Assembly: GCA_037833965.1 (NCBI GenBank)
Contig: AP031353.1
Location: 28,088,501 to 28,152,500 of the forward strand
Reading direction: 5' to 3'
DNA: 64,000 nt
From: Marchantia polymorpha subsp. ruderalis
Taxonomy: Eukaryota > Streptophyta > Marchantiopsida > Marchantiales > Marchantiaceae
Shown in pieces: positions 37,989-51,286 of this stretch; the stretch's first letter is position 1; every line of letters begins with the position of its first letter. Below the pieces are notes generated by a model. It was given only the letters and a program-made list of their open reading frames with translations. It did no database searches and was not told the DNA's origin. The translations under genes and the position numbers were made by a program.

Positions 37989-40979
37989 TCACATGCAATC
38001 TTCTCTCCAAAATGAAGAGTGTCTTCGTTAGTAATGGTGAACTTTCAGTGTTGTGCTAGAAACTTTTGGAGCCTCAAGCATTTTTATTTCCGGATAATCT
38101 GCGGCGTAGAGTAAGTAATGCTCATATGATTGAGATAAAGTATGGAAGATGGTAAGCTTTGGCCTGCAATACATATCTTTTGCAATTGCATCACATATTG
38201 AACGTGAACCTTAGGTGGGGAACAAGTTCGTTCCAACATGTATATGGTTTGAAAGTGGAAAGTTTAGTGATCTCTTCACGCAACAAAACATGGGCCACAG
38301 ACGAATAATAATGAACTTTTTGCATAGAAGGATGGGATGCTGAGTCCTTGGGTGGTAACGAAAAACAGCTTGAACTCTCTATATTTCCCATGAGACTTTT
38401 TTTGTAAAAGTATAAGAGAAAATGAGTCGATTCCCCATGTTTGATTGGCAGTGGGTTCCTTCCAACGATAATGGTCTTCCGTTTCGCTCCTCGACGGTAT
38501 ATTTCTGAAAACTTTGTCCAGTAAAGCAAGGATCTTAAACTGTATATTCCGTATGTTACTCAGCTTTATTAGGTAGTCATTCTCTCAAACCATCTCTACC
38601 GTAGACAACTTGGGAGACACATCTGTAGATGCCAAACTTTGGATGGTTGATAGAGAGATTCCCATGCACGGGGATTCTCCTCAGTTATGACGTCAAATGA
38701 AACTTCCAGTAATTTCATAGAAGGTACATCCTTGAATCCTCCTTAATCAAACGAAGACTTCCATGACCCTACTCATAGTTAAAGCTGAACTTGAGAATCA
38801 AATCTAGAATCTAAATCTCGACAAGTAATTATCAAATTCTTAAGTCTAGTTTTTGTAAACCCCACACTGATAAAGTAAAGCATTCCATCGTGAAAACCTC
38901 AAAATCGCATTTATGTGTATCATGTTGACCTCCTTTTGATTCATAAAGTGTACAGGTGGACGCTCGAACGACCAGTAATCAGAGGGCATTTTACATTGAA
39001 TCTTTGATCATTCCTTTGAAGGATCGTAATTGCTTTAATAAGAAAAACTATGTAAGCCTAACAGCAAAATGAGGATCGAATGTTGTGATGCCGGCGTTTG
39101 AAGGGTTTACAACACCTCACTCGACACGATGCCAATGATGACCATGAATTCCAGTTTCATGTTGAGAGCATGAATAACAACAAGATATACCAGGATCGAA
39201 ACCTTGAAGAGAACCCACGTTCTCACCAGGTCTCGCACTATTCCATAATGCAGATTCTTAGCACAAACCCACGTCCATTAGAGTGGAAATTGTGATCCTA
39301 AAATCTTGCAAACAGAGTTTATGGACCGAGCTCAATCAAGAACCTCGACGTTCCAAGAAAATACGCCCACCTACACCTACGGGCCGAGGACGAGGACGAC
39401 ACGCATGCAGACATGTGCGTGAGCGTGACCCACCTCACCTAAATCTTGGCACATTACCCAGTTTGAAATACATCATGCCCGAAAAGCTGCCATCGCTAGT
39501 TGATGTACTTCTTGGTCCTTTTGGGACGGCGACGAGAAATACATGACTCAGAACTCAACTTCGCCCTTTGAGATTGTTTGAACTGATTAGTAATTTCGAT
39601 CTACACTTGCATTTTGTTGTCTGGGGTGCAGGTCTGACATCTACCTTCGACCTTGTCATCGGATGAGGATCCGACTGAGGAGCAGCGGACGCAGGCAAAA
39701 TATTTTGGACTCCCTACTACAACTACTAGGGCCTTGCAACTGATGAGCTGAAGAGATGGAACGGGAAAACCTGCCTTTCACAAATCTTGTCATGCTCATG
39801 TTACTTTTGAGGTCGAGGACATTGTAGATCGGTGGTGGAGGGAAAGCAAAAGAGGAAAAATGAAGAACATCCTCAGCATGACGCCATTTCTTTGCGATCA
39901 CAACATTTGTGCTCCTCCAAAAGTGCGTGAAACGAGGATTGATTTTTTTCCATGTTGCTGCTGCTTTATTTACATTTTGGGGATTCTATGATGTTTTGTG
40001 ATTTCCACCCTTTCAAAGTTTTACAATTACGAAGGGGATCAAGATACCTTCCAGATATTCTATTGTCCAGACTCAGAGCTTGAAGACCGGGTCAAATTAG
40101 TGGTGAAGGCAAAGAACATGCATACGAGAAGCACAATAGTTTCTGTTTGCTCAACCGCCGTTACTAGACCCCAGTATTCGTGAAAAAAAATGAAACATGC
40201 ATGCCACACTTTAAACAAAGACCAGTACCTGAACATGTACTGCCCTTACCACCATTCCTGTTGTTCGTTCACCGGTCTTCTAGTGATTCTTGATATCACC
40301 TCCAGAAGTCAAACAAATGTATAAAAACAAACTTCGTCTCATCGCATGAACGATGTCTTACGACGATTTTATCTCATTCTCTCTGCAGACCATCTCTCAC
40401 CTTCAGCAAAGCCGGAGTGTTGTAAGAAAGATGTCAAACTAGAAATTGATCCACGTACTTGTCCTCCGGCGGAAATTCTCTAGACATTCGGTCCACACAT
40501 GTCTATCGATGCGCAAATTACTCGCAAACCAGGGTCCGAGATTTGGCTTGTGAATCATTTCTGGAACATTGCTTTCATACTCGGATCGATTGCCTCCATT
40601 GACTTTCGTTGACCCGAGTCGCACTCGCGACTGATGATGGTTGTGCTGAGTTCATCTTCATCTTTATTACTGGGTCCGGAATAAAAATTTCTCCGAAAGA
40701 TCAGGATGCTCGTCCTCAAGGGTGCTGCTGCTCACTCCAAAACTCGGATCAGTTTTGAATCGCAAGGAGGAAGCAAAACGGGAAAGCTCTGGCAGTGTAC
40801 ATCATCAGAACCCATCATCGGGAGCTAATTTAAGGTGGGAAGCGTTAGATGCGCCTCGCAGAGTCCTCTCGTCGGCCATGCGAAGGCTCCAAGGTCTGGC
40901 TGGAATCAATCAATCAGCGGTGATGATGATATGACGATGACCAGGGGAAAGAATTTTCAGAATCATTGTAATCCGGGAT

Positions 40980-43900
40980 GGAAGTATTGAGCCGGGACGA
41001 GGAAGCAAGGACCGTAAGGGAAGCGACAACAGTCCTCCACTTTCGAAAGATCCCGGAGTCCTAAGATCTCATTCTCCCACACGCTGCATGATAACTGCGC
41101 TGTTGCCTGCAGCAGCATCTCCAGCGGACGAACGGCAGAAGATCTCTAGGACTGCGTGGGATTGAATAAATCCCCCGGCAAGGACCGAGGCGCAACCACC
41201 GGTGGATAACGATTGCCGTCGCCACCGCCCCCCTTGGCTTCTCTCCGTCCGACCGGAACCGTTAGTTTGTCGCTGCCTGACTGCAGCGGGCGCCGGATTC
41301 AAACCCGCGCGCTAGTGGGATCCAGTCTCTCCTCCCCCCCCCCCAACCTTTCTTGCGTGACCGTTGTCGGGCTTGCATGGCCGACGAGAGGCCACCCTCC
41401 TGCCCGCGCATGACTGACCGGTCACCGGCTCCCCCCTTCGATCAAGAAACGTCCCCCCGGCGTATGACGGGGAATTCGGGGGGGGGGGGGGGGGGGGGGG
41501 TCTAAGGGGTGTTCAACTCAAACTGGTGGCCGTTTGGAGAGAGAGTCGAGTGAAGATGATCGAGTCGTGTGCAGTACCACTTCTGCTTCTTTCGTCTGGG
41601 CTGCTACGACGTGCATGATGGATTTCGATGGGGAAGCTTTTACACGTGTTTCGGTGGGCTTTGATGGAATGCCTTTCGGGGTGGACGGATGATTGTCTGC
41701 AGGAGGAGGTAGGGGAGGCGAGGACGTCTGCAAAATGGCTCTCGAATGCCTGCCAAAGTGCATGTGGGGGGTGAGAAGAAGAACAAGCGACGGTGTCATG
41801 AAAAGGGCGAGGATTCTAGTCGGGGACGGGCCACAATGTTCTCGGATGTGGATGTGGTGAAGAAGAGCTCGACAGTTGACCCGCGGTGGAATGCGCGGGG
41901 CTGGGGGTTGGTTCACCCTGGGTTGGGCGGGACCCGGACCTCCAAATGTGGCGGCGGGCCGATCGATCGACGAGAGGAACCGCCATCAGAGGAGCGAGAA
42001 AAGGTGGTCTACAGTGGAGCGAGCAGTGCGTGGACGAGAGTCGAGGCGAGGCCCAGATTTGGCAGCCAGTCAAGTCGTCTCACTGTTGGAGGAGGTGCGG
42101 GGAGTCGTATAAAACAGTTGTCCTCTGTCCAGCAGGGCAGGAGGAGGAGAACGATTGAGGCCGAGACAAGATCGGTTCATTAATGACGAGAACAAAGAAG
42201 GGAGCAAATCGACTCTTCTGTGCCGTTGTCCCTGCTTCCGCACTCACCCCCCAACTCTGACCACCGCTCTCCGGACAGCAGACGACAGCTGCACTCATCC
42301 GGAGCTGCAACGGAGACGACCGAGGGAGAGGATTAGAGGACAGAGAGTACGAGAAGAAGAGAAGTGGTGCACTTTCATAACAGCAAGGGAACGCAGCGAG
42401 CGAGTCCGCCCGCCCGTGATCGGGAGACTATCAAAACACCATATATGACACAATACGAGATTAGAGGGGACAGAGTAGAAAGCGCTGTGGGTGGAGGAGG
42501 CGGAGGAGGAGGAGTGATGGAGAGTAATGTAGGTGGGGTGAAGGCGTAGGTGACCGTGACCAGCTCGGCAGTGTCGGGTAGGTGATTGGAGTCCGCAGAA
42601 CAGTCCTGCATTGCAATCAGCAGCAGCAGGCTGAGGACGCAGAGAGCTTCTACTTCTTCTTCGTCTTCTTCTTCTCGGTAGAGAGAGCGGGGCAGCAGAC
42701 GAAGGCGAGCAGAAGTTTGGGGCGGGGGGAGAGGGGACAGGACGGGGGCAGGACGGAGACGGATGGATAGACAGGAAGCAAGATAGATTCCCGGCCCGGC
42801 CCGGTGCCTGGCATTCTATTTCCGAGAGGTGGTTTTTGGGAAGCCTGTGCGAGAGAGAGAGAGAGCAAAAGCCCGGGAAAAGGAAAAGCAGCGGACGAAA
42901 GTCAGAGCTGCTTCAAATCCCCACCCGAACTCAAACTCGAACAATTGTTCTGTCCCGAACTGACACGAAGCCAGCAGCCAGTCAGACCCCCAGAGAGAGA
43001 CAGAGAGAGAGAGGGAGAGAGAGACGAGACCCACGGCAGCGCAGCGCAGCTCGGTTTACAAATGTGGCCGGTGGGGGGACCAGAGACACGTTGAGAGGAG
43101 AGAGCGGCGCCCTCGCTCGTCTTCGCTCTCGTCCCCGTGCTTCGTGCTCGTGCTCGAGCGCGCCTGCCGGTCGCCCTCTCCCCTCGCGGATGCCGGTATC
43201 AGTCGCGCGACCCCATTGCGTAGCGCTGTGGCGCATTCGGTGTGTTCTCTCGATTGAATGAGTGAATGAATGCCACTCGAGTGGAAGAGAGTCTGTCTCG
43301 GTCGACGAGGGGAGGAGGAGGAGGAGGTTCTGTTGCGTAACCACAGGTGGTAGTTTGTAGTGGGACGAGTCGGGGCCTCGAGGTCAAGCAAACCGAAACG
43401 GGAGGGAGCGAGAGAGGGAAGGCAGGGCGAGGCAGGGCGAGAGCAGGCCCGACGAGCGAGCGAGATGGTTCTGTGACAGATTGAGAGACCGTCACAAGCG
43501 GAGAGCGTCGTGGTGCCACCGAGTCTTGTGCCCAGAGAGAGGGAGAGGGGGAGGGAGAGGGGGGAGGTGCACGAGCATTATCTGAGCACGAGCTCAGAAG
43601 GGCATTCTGGGGGCTGATTCGTCGGCTTTTCCGTTCGGTTGTGTTCGTTGGGAGGGAGGCGGGGAGCGATTCAAAAAGGTTTGAATAGCGGAGGCCCGGC
43701 CTGAGGGGAAACGGGGACTGCGGCATTTCGAGTTTTCATCGCCTTCTCGCCCTGGCTATGGTGGCGGGATTCCGTCTTCAAAGTGCAACAACTGCGTCGT
43801 CGCTGCTCTTGCTGCTCAAGCCCCCGGCATTGCGCTCGTCGAGGCCGTCCTGGCTATGGTGGCAGGATCCGCTGTTTAATTGCGCGTCCAGAGGAAGGGA

Positions 43901-43987
43901 TTAACATTTTGTCTCAGCTGCTGTCGCAGCACAGCCAGCAGCACTGATAACAACCACGAGACGAGTCGATTTGACATTCTGTCCGTC
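40980..43987 (+). promoter_or_regulatory. GC-rich, GA-repeat promoter and 5' leader of the TORTIFOLIA1-like gene
   Basis: About 3 kb of GC-rich sequence ends at the start codon of the HEAT-repeat gene. It is full of purine tracts: GAGAGAGAGAG at 42851-42866, a GA-rich stretch at about 42990-43025, and GGGAGAGGGGG near 43540-43562. It also has GGAGGAGG and CTTCTTC runs. GA repeats are known binding sites of plant BPC/GAGA-binding proteins. The many overlapping open frames on both strands are low-complexity and I do not call them genes. Transcription start and any upstream intron cannot be fixed. Confidence 0.5.
41478..41500. repeat. homopolymer run of 23 G
   Basis: An uninterrupted run of G in a GC-rich region upstream of the TORTIFOLIA1-like gene. 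A run of C lies nearby at about 41334-41344. The run could fold as a G-quadruplex, or its length could be a sequencing artefact. Confidence 0.9.
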
Positions 43988-46900
43988 ATGATGGGGAGGT
44001 CACGCGGGACGGCGAAAACCTCAGGGCCCCCGACTCAACTGCTGCTCATCGAGCTCAAGCATCGCATTCTCGGCGCCCTCCACAAGCTGGCCGATCGCGA
44101 TACTCAGCAAATAGCAGTCGATGACCTTGAGCGCATTGTTCTCAGCCTGTCCCCCGAAGGAATCTCCCTCTGCCTCAACTGCCTGTACGACACCGACGCT
44201 CAGCAGAAGAGCGTGGTTCGAAGGGAGTGCGTGAGGCTCTTCGGCACCCTCGCCACCGTCCATGGAGATTTGTTGATGCCGCATCTGACGAAGATCGTCA
44301 CTACAATCGTCCGCCGGCTCAAGGATCCCGACACCAACGTGAGGGATGCGTGTGTGGAGACTATGGGGTGCTTGTCTGCTCAGGTGCCCGGGGCAGGGGG
44401 CGAGGGAGGGCCGATGCCCGTTTTCGTCAAGCCTCTGTTCGATGCCATGGGCGAGCAGAATCGTAACCTGCAGATTGGAGCCGCCCTCTGCGTGGCCAGG
44501 GTCTTCGAGTGCCTCAAGACCCAGCAGCCTGCCATGCTCCAAAAACTCTGCCCCCGCATTTGCAAGTTCTTCAACGCCCCCAGCTTCCAAGCCAAAGCTG
44601 CGCTTCTGTCTGCGATCGGGAGTCTGTTCCAGGTTCCGAGCTAACCCTGCCACTTTCTCTTTAAATTTAACCAGCTTCCTGTATGCTCTTCGCCCCCGAG
44701 CTTCTCGGACACCACCTTGAAAGGATGAGCGAACCGAGCCTTCTTGGCAGTTGGTCGCAAGAATAATCGGCATTGACATCCTTGAGGGAATGCACCGGCC
44801 CAATCGATGAGGCTCGTAGGCGAATTCAACACTTCAGGGTTTTTGCTGGGTGTCGGCCGAATTGATTGAAGGTTCAAATAATGGACGCTTGTGGAATGTT
44901 GGTTGTGAGAGGATTTGTAGTTCGAAATAAAATTGTCGCCACATTTGGGTGAGAGGAATGATGATTGGCCAGGACAGGTCGTGTTCATTGCGGAGGGAGG
45001 ATCCGAATTTGACTCAGCCGACGCGTGTTTGATTTGCAGGCAGCAGGCACAGGCGCTGCGCAGTACTTGACGTCACTGGTTCCCCTGGCGCAAGAGGCTC
45101 TCGAAAACACAGACTGGGCCACCAGAAAGGCTGCAGCGGACACTTTGGCTCGCTTAGCCTCGACCGTGGGTCCTGCGCTGGTTGCTTTTAAGCCTGCTTG
45201 TACTCAAGCTCTTGAGAATTCGCGGTTTGACAAGGTAGCCAACGCGCTCGACTCACGACGCATGTTGATAATTTTGGATCGTTTGCTATGCTGTCTCTAG
45301 AGCTCCATCAGTCGACATCTTTTCTGTAGGTCCCATTCTGTGCGTACTGCCCGGACTCACACGGTCCCAACCGTGGATAATTCTTTTCCAAGTGATCGGC
45401 ACATCATTGCCCAAGCTTAAACTGGCCAAGGGCCAAACGCTACGCAGTGCCGCTTCCGTGTATTAGGGTCGGTGACTTGGGTAACAGGTTCAGCTCCTTT
45501 GATTGATGTGCGTCTATGGTTGGAAATTCTACGTGCAGGTCAAACCCGTTCGAGACAGCGTCGGAGAAGCACTTCAGCTATGGAAGAATCTACCCGCAGA
45601 ACCCGAAAACACCAGTCCAGGCGGAACAGTTGCCAACAGAGGTACTGTCCGAGGGTACTGGGCTTGATTTAGGAACATTTCTGAGGTGGATCGTTGACCT
45701 GAGGGTGAAGTGCTGGACAAATTTGTCGATCGTCCTACATCGTTAATCATTCCATTTTGTGGAAGCTTCAATTTGTACAATCTGTTTGCAAGGGTGGGGA
45801 TTTGCCGCTTTTCCTGATGGGTGGTGAACTGAGTGCATCTAATAAGTTGGACAATGGAGACTACAGGTGGATCCACCACCGACATACTAGGATATTGGAT
45901 GCTGGAGAAAGTCTTCTCGGTTGCGAATTTTGTCACCGAATGTACTGAGTTCTAGCTGTCTGGTTGCACGCAGACGGTGCGGCCAAATATTTCGATAGGA
46001 GGCAGAGTTTGTCGAACACGTCACCGACCAACGGATCGGGGAACTCCACTGGCGATTCAAATTCAGCCACTAAACCAGGCGGAGCTAAAAAAGGATCTGG
46101 TAAAACGGGACCAGAAAGTAGGAGTGGCAGCAACACAAAGAGGCGACCTCCTCCTCTTAGTGACATGAAACTAAACCCCGATTTCTTTAAGAAAATCGAG
46201 GGTAAAACTGATGATGACTGGGAAATTGAGGTGGCCCTTCCTGAACCCCGAGAGGCACCCGAGGACCCGGCCGAAGAAGATAATCTGCAGGCTCAAGATG
46301 TGAAAGTTGAGCACATAAAGACCCAGGATTATGCAGGCAATGGACTGCCTAATGCTGATGAGCAAGCAGCTGCGGCTAGACGAGCAGCTGTGGAGCAACA
46401 GTACCAAGAGAGTCTTGTTTGGAGGCGGGGGGAATTCACCGGTACGAATGAGAGGAGTTCCACAAAGCCTGGAATTGGATCTTATGATGGAAAGACTTTA
46501 AATAATAATTTGTCAGTAATCACAAATCCTATACCAGTCCTTGTGGAATCTCCTTGGATTGAGAAGGATAGGGACGTGGACAGAGATGTTGATAGTTGGG
46601 AAACTAGTGGTCCTGCCACGAGTCCTTCAAGTAGTGCTACCTACGAAGACGATGGTCCAGCCGTGAGTAGCATGGATGAATGGACGTCTGTGCAGAAACA
46701 GCTACAACGGCTGGAGTTTCAGCAACGGAACCATCTGAAAATGTTCCAGGTAATTGTCCGTGCTTTCCTTGCGGACACTTCTGAGTGCTCGGTGGAGAGG
46801 AAAATGAAAGTCGTATTCACGCTGATGAAAGGAGATTGTCTGACGGAACGTTTCTTCGTTTTGTTCAGGAGTTCATGGCTGATGTCCATCAAAGCATGCT

Positions 46901-48209
46901 CGAAATGGACTTGAGGGTTCGAGGATTAGAAAGAGTTATCAATTCCGCGCGCGATGTGCCTATGTCTGTGAGTAGAATAATGAACGGAAGCTCCTCGGGC
47001 TACGAAGCCCCTCCAGCTCGCTCTCTAAACAAGTTTCTGGCGAGTTCCCAGAGTTTGAGTGACAAGCTTAGAAAAGCAGCGAATTCGAGTCGGGCAGCAT
47101 TCGCTGATAGGGGGCCTGGCGGGGACCAAATGGCCTCTTCCGGTATGAGAAGCGGTAGATCTTCACCTTGGAAGGCTAACGATTCAGATGCGGATGGCTG
47201 GGATGATTACAGCCCTTCGAACAGGGTAGGACCATCTATCATGTCTCACGCAGCTCCCCCCATGGTCTCTCAAAGGATAATACAGAACTCACCCAACTCT
47301 CGAACTAAAAGGGGAGGTAGAGGAGCTCACGACAGCGATCCGGCACCCAGGCATGCGTGGGAGAGGTCTGGTGGATCGGGAGCTTATGGAGAAAATCACG
47401 TAGTCAGAAGTGTGTGGCAGGCCTCCAAAGACGAGGCCACTTTGGAAGCCATCAGAGGTGCTGGAGAAGATCCAAGAGGGCCTGGATCAGAACTAGAAAA
47501 ACCACTTGGTGCTTCTGCTAGAATGAACAACTCAGATGTAGGAGGAGCCAAAGGCAAGGAAACTTTTTGGATGCTATGGAGTCGTGCCATGGATTACATC
47601 CGAGTTGGAGACATGGACGCAGCTTATGTAGACGTGATGTCTTCGGGAGATGAGCTGCTGCTGATCCGATTGATGAGTCACACCGGACCTGTCTTAAACA
47701 AATTGGCCAGCGGCACGGCGTTGGAAATGCTCCAAATGTCCATTCAGCTGCTGCAACAGCAGAGTTTCTTGGATTCCGTCCTACCCTGGGTGCATCAGGT
47801 AAATTGCTGTGAGCTGTTCGCAGGTCTCCTGTGTTTTGTCTCAAGAGCTTTCTGATCAGATCCTGCGCTGCTTCTTGACGATTTGTATTGACGTTCAACA
47901 TGAACTGGTCAATGCGCAGTGGGTCTTCGGGCCAAATCTGAGGCATACTGATTGAAGTAAAATAGAAACAATCACTACATGCGTGTAATACGATTGAACT
48001 TTTATTAAACTGTTTTGTTTTTCTGTCAGGTTGCCGATCTGAATTCCACAAAGGGACCAGAGTTCTTAGGATTGACTATGGACGGTAAGAAAGAACTAAT
48101 TACGAGCCTTCAAGAATCAGCTGCGATGGAATTTCCTGAAGGTTGGATGGCGAGTTCAGTAGCAGATGTGGCGGCACAGTTGTGCAGCGCTTGGTCAATT
48201 GACCTATGA
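43988..48209 (+). CDS. TOR1: TORTIFOLIA1/SPIRAL2-type microtubule-associated protein (six exons)
   Basis: Plant-specific HEAT-repeat protein that binds cortical microtubules and controls their dynamics and severing, hence directional cell growth. Exons: 43988-44632, 45040-45234, 45539-45641, 45974-46749, 46869-47798 and 48030-48209. All borders are GT/AG and the phases join to 942 aa (Arabidopsis TOR1 is about 860). HEAT repeats fill residues ~15-310 (LFGTLATVHGDLLMPHL, VRDACVETMGCLSAQ, NWATRK-type TDWATRKAAADTL, VKPVRDSVGEALQLW). A Ser/Gly/Pro-rich linker follows, with PPLSDMKLNPDFFKK. A predicted coiled coil at ~550-600 (VQKQLQRLEFQQRNHLKMFQ) spans the exon 4/5 join. The conserved C-terminal domain begins near 806 (FWMLWSRAMDYIRVGDMDAA). 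The start is the first of two adjacent ATGs (43988, 43991). No break seen. Confidence 0.95.
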
Positions 48210-51200
48210 GACCGTCTCTAACTTCACTCTTTAAACTCAACTACCCCTACTCAATCACATGACATATCAGCGATGAGTTTGGGAGACCCAGACACCTTAG
48301 GTGACGTCTTTCTGTTTTGTACAAACGTTCAAAAGATATCACAGATCAATCGCATTGATCGTAAGCTTGCCACTGCTTGTCGTGGTGGAATTTTTCGCTG
48401 TTTTTCTCTAACTTACGAGAAACTAAACTTATCCACCTCATGGGATAGGAAGGACCCAACCAGCTATCAGGCTTGTAGCTGTGGTAAAGCACTTTCAAGT
48501 ACTTTAACCTGAATGTGTAGCATATGTAGATACTAGTCTAACTGTGGGCATGTACTTCATGACTTCAGCTGGAATACCATTCAAATCTTAAGATTCTTGC
48601 AACGGATGTCGTGGTGAATCGATGATGAATGAATGGTTCGGAAGTGCTTTTAAAGGAACAAGTTGAGGTTGTGTTTAGTCCATGTCCATCATGCTTGAAT
48701 GACAATCAATCCAATCAACCCCTTCGTCTGCACACGGCTTTTGGAGATCTAGTGCTCATACCCAAGGACCTGCTTCTGAAGTAATATCTGAATTCTGTCT
48801 ATACAACGTGGGAACAGCATCTATTCGTCTGATTTGGGCCCCGCAGTATTCTGTCCCACAGCACGTGCAGGAGAATGAAAGTCGTCTACTTGCAAACAAC
48901 TCCAAAAAATCCCAGAAGGCTCAGGGATAAAACCTTTGCATCCGAAGGCCCACACTAAACCCGAATTTTGGTGTTCTGTCGTGCGATGATACGTTCCATA
49001 GTGACTTGGAAGAGAGACAAGTTTGGAAGTTGTTCAGCGATCCCCCGGAGATTAGTCCCTAACAGTTCGCTACGTGGGTACAGGGAGGAATATTGTCCGA
49101 AGGCGGTGTCGAACACCTGTCTCAGGGCCTCAGTGGAAACACAATCGGAATCTATGTCACTAATGCCAGATCACCAACAAATTCCGTGTCAGTCTCGCGG
49201 CACGTTCCACGACCCGGAGGACTGGTTGGAATGACGAGTTGTTGAGGAGGTGTCAGCTCGGTGCACATGATCCTCATAGCTGGGCAAACTTTGCTTACTT
49301 TGCTTACGCCGGTCAGCGTAAGCCGCAACATGAAGGAAAGCCCCAGGGAATTATTGTCTCGGCAGTAATTCCAAACCATTCACCCAACGTGCTGAACAGC
49401 GTATCACGCCGCCATGTACAGGACAAAAAGCGGTGCTCACCTCGAAACATGTCCTCTACCTTATCCACGTTTCCGAGATGTACATGAGATCCACGGGTTT
49501 ATTTATGCAGACCTATACTCAAAATTGAATGTTCTGCTCAGATTAGCAGCAGGTGTGCAAGCTCACAAGCTCAATCACAAGCAGCAGCTTCTATCAGCCT
49601 GTTGTCGTTCTCTCGGTGTCTCGCATGTGCACGAGCCACTCGATCGGCGCAAGGTGTCAGCAGTTCAAACAAAAGGGAATTTTGAAACCCTTCGACAGCT
49701 CACGTCACTGGGTCGAGTATGAGCCCTGTAGAGTGCAGCTCTGACCGATGTGCAGGACGCCAGCTCGCGGAAGCCTCGACAACTTTCGAGCGCGGATTAA
49801 CTTGACTCATATTTATGCATAACAGGTCGTCAGAGGTGGCTTTCGTTGTCAGTCGTCACTCGCAAGAGAATCATTGTGTACACTGTGACATGTGACTTTC
49901 GAACCATATCCAGCTTTGAATTGAAGAGACATGTATCGAAGGTCCCTGCTCCAGATTGCCCACAATCGGCACAGCGATTGCAGGAGACCCCCTGCGCGAA
50001 GTTCGAGAGGATGCAAACCTGAATAATGAGTGCTTCTGCAGATGAGAGCAAGGTCAGAGTGGCACACGAGTCAATTTTGGTGCACTCGACTGACTCGAGA
50101 TATACTTCATGTGGGCGGCGGATTTAGTCAAGACAAGCTTTTTGGGGCCATTGAGTGGTTCGCAACCTTAGGGACATTGCCAGAAGTTTTGTAGCCTTTA
50201 GTCCACTCTATTGCCTCACATTACACTTCACTCTTCTCGTGGTCGAGACAAGCTTTTCGGCCCCAAGTTGGAGAATAATGAGAGCAAAGTATGTGAAGGC
50301 GTGGCTTTTGGAGCACTCCTGTGACCCCACCCCACCACTTGATTGACGACAAAACTTAGAGCAATGGAAAGACTTCCCAAAAACGGTGCTATCTCTGTGC
50401 CACGGCTTTTGATGATTTCACCATCATACTGAAGACAAGCTCCTAAGACAACACAAAACACGCAAGAGCTCTGTGTGCTGTTACTCTCGGGGAAGGAAGT
50501 CCCTACTACGAGTTAATTCCTCTGTGCCCCACCTTTGCAAGTTGCCAACGCTCTGTCTGGGACTTAGTGTCAGCGCCTCACCATCTTCCGGTGGTTCAGT
50601 ACATGCAGCCACAACTTTGCCGATAATTGAATGGCCGGTTGAATAGCTGAAGAAACACACTTTTGGACTGGACATAGCTTTCGACCCAGATAACATTTAT
50701 TTCCGTAATCCACTGGTTAGGAATATGCTGGTGGTTGCTTGACATTCATACGAGCCAAGAGACTTCCTTTGGCGGGGCTCTTACAAACTTATTTGGTCTT
50801 GAGGGAGAGTTTGAAAGGACATTAATAAAACCGACGGAGATTTATATGAGGAATGGGCTTCGTGGTCTAGAGAAAAACCACATGAAGTCCTCCTGCCATA
50901 CAGAGAAATAGAATGACCTGGCGACTGGACGGGCAAATTTCAGCAAGACTCAAATTAGGAACGCAAGGAGTTTCTCCTTGCGATTTGTGAGCCAAATATC
51001 CATTTGGCAAAGTCTGGAGTACTCTTCAGTCATGTTCCTGTCCAAAGAATGCAGTATTTGCATTATATCATATTATACATGTTGCTGTACGGATCCTATC
51101 TTTGTTAATTTCCTCCAAGCGTATGAGGGCCTGTGGCAGAAAAGAACCTAAACAGAATGTCTACATTTTTCTCAATACAAATACACTCAATTCACAACCT

Positions 51201-51286
51201 GACGATTGTCTGCTAGCGCTGAGGTGCTGAACAGTATCTTCAGTATGCTCTTGACCAAGTTCCATTACTCACGCTGATCTCCAGGC
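48210..51286. other. intergenic between convergent genes, includes both 3' UTRs
   Basis: Lies between the 3' end of the TORTIFOLIA1-like gene (plus) and the 3' end of RPB7 (minus). Frames of 60-100 codons exist on both strands but show no motif or linkage. I see no repeat or RNA gene. Confidence 0.5.

Larger units (their letters stand above)
35400..40980. other. intergenic, no gene supported
   Basis: Mixed composition with several frames of 60-110 codons (for example 36594-36917, 38191-38529 minus, 39283-39546). None shows a family motif or a splice chain I can defend. The frame near 39340 encodes RRSKKIRPPTPTGRGRGR, a basic low-complexity string that may be transposon-derived. Two neighbouring hairpins at 37864-37988 are listed separately. 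Confidence 0.4.

Noticed and set aside
39283..39546. Basic Pro/Arg/Gly-rich frame
   Set aside because: Low-complexity string only; perhaps transposon-derived, but without a second supporting motif.
41518..43726. Many overlapping frames of 80-175 codons on both strands
   Set aside because: All in GC-rich, repeat-rich sequence upstream of the TORTIFOLIA1-like start; biased to Ser/Pro/Arg, no homology that I recognise.
44021..44803. Minus-strand frame of 260 codons
   Set aside because: Shadow of exon 1 of the TORTIFOLIA1-like gene, whose plus-strand frame has clear HEAT repeats.
48968..49744. Cluster of short plus-strand frames after the TORTIFOLIA1-like gene
   Set aside because: Overlapping frames without motifs or consistent splice sites; treated as 3' flanking sequence.
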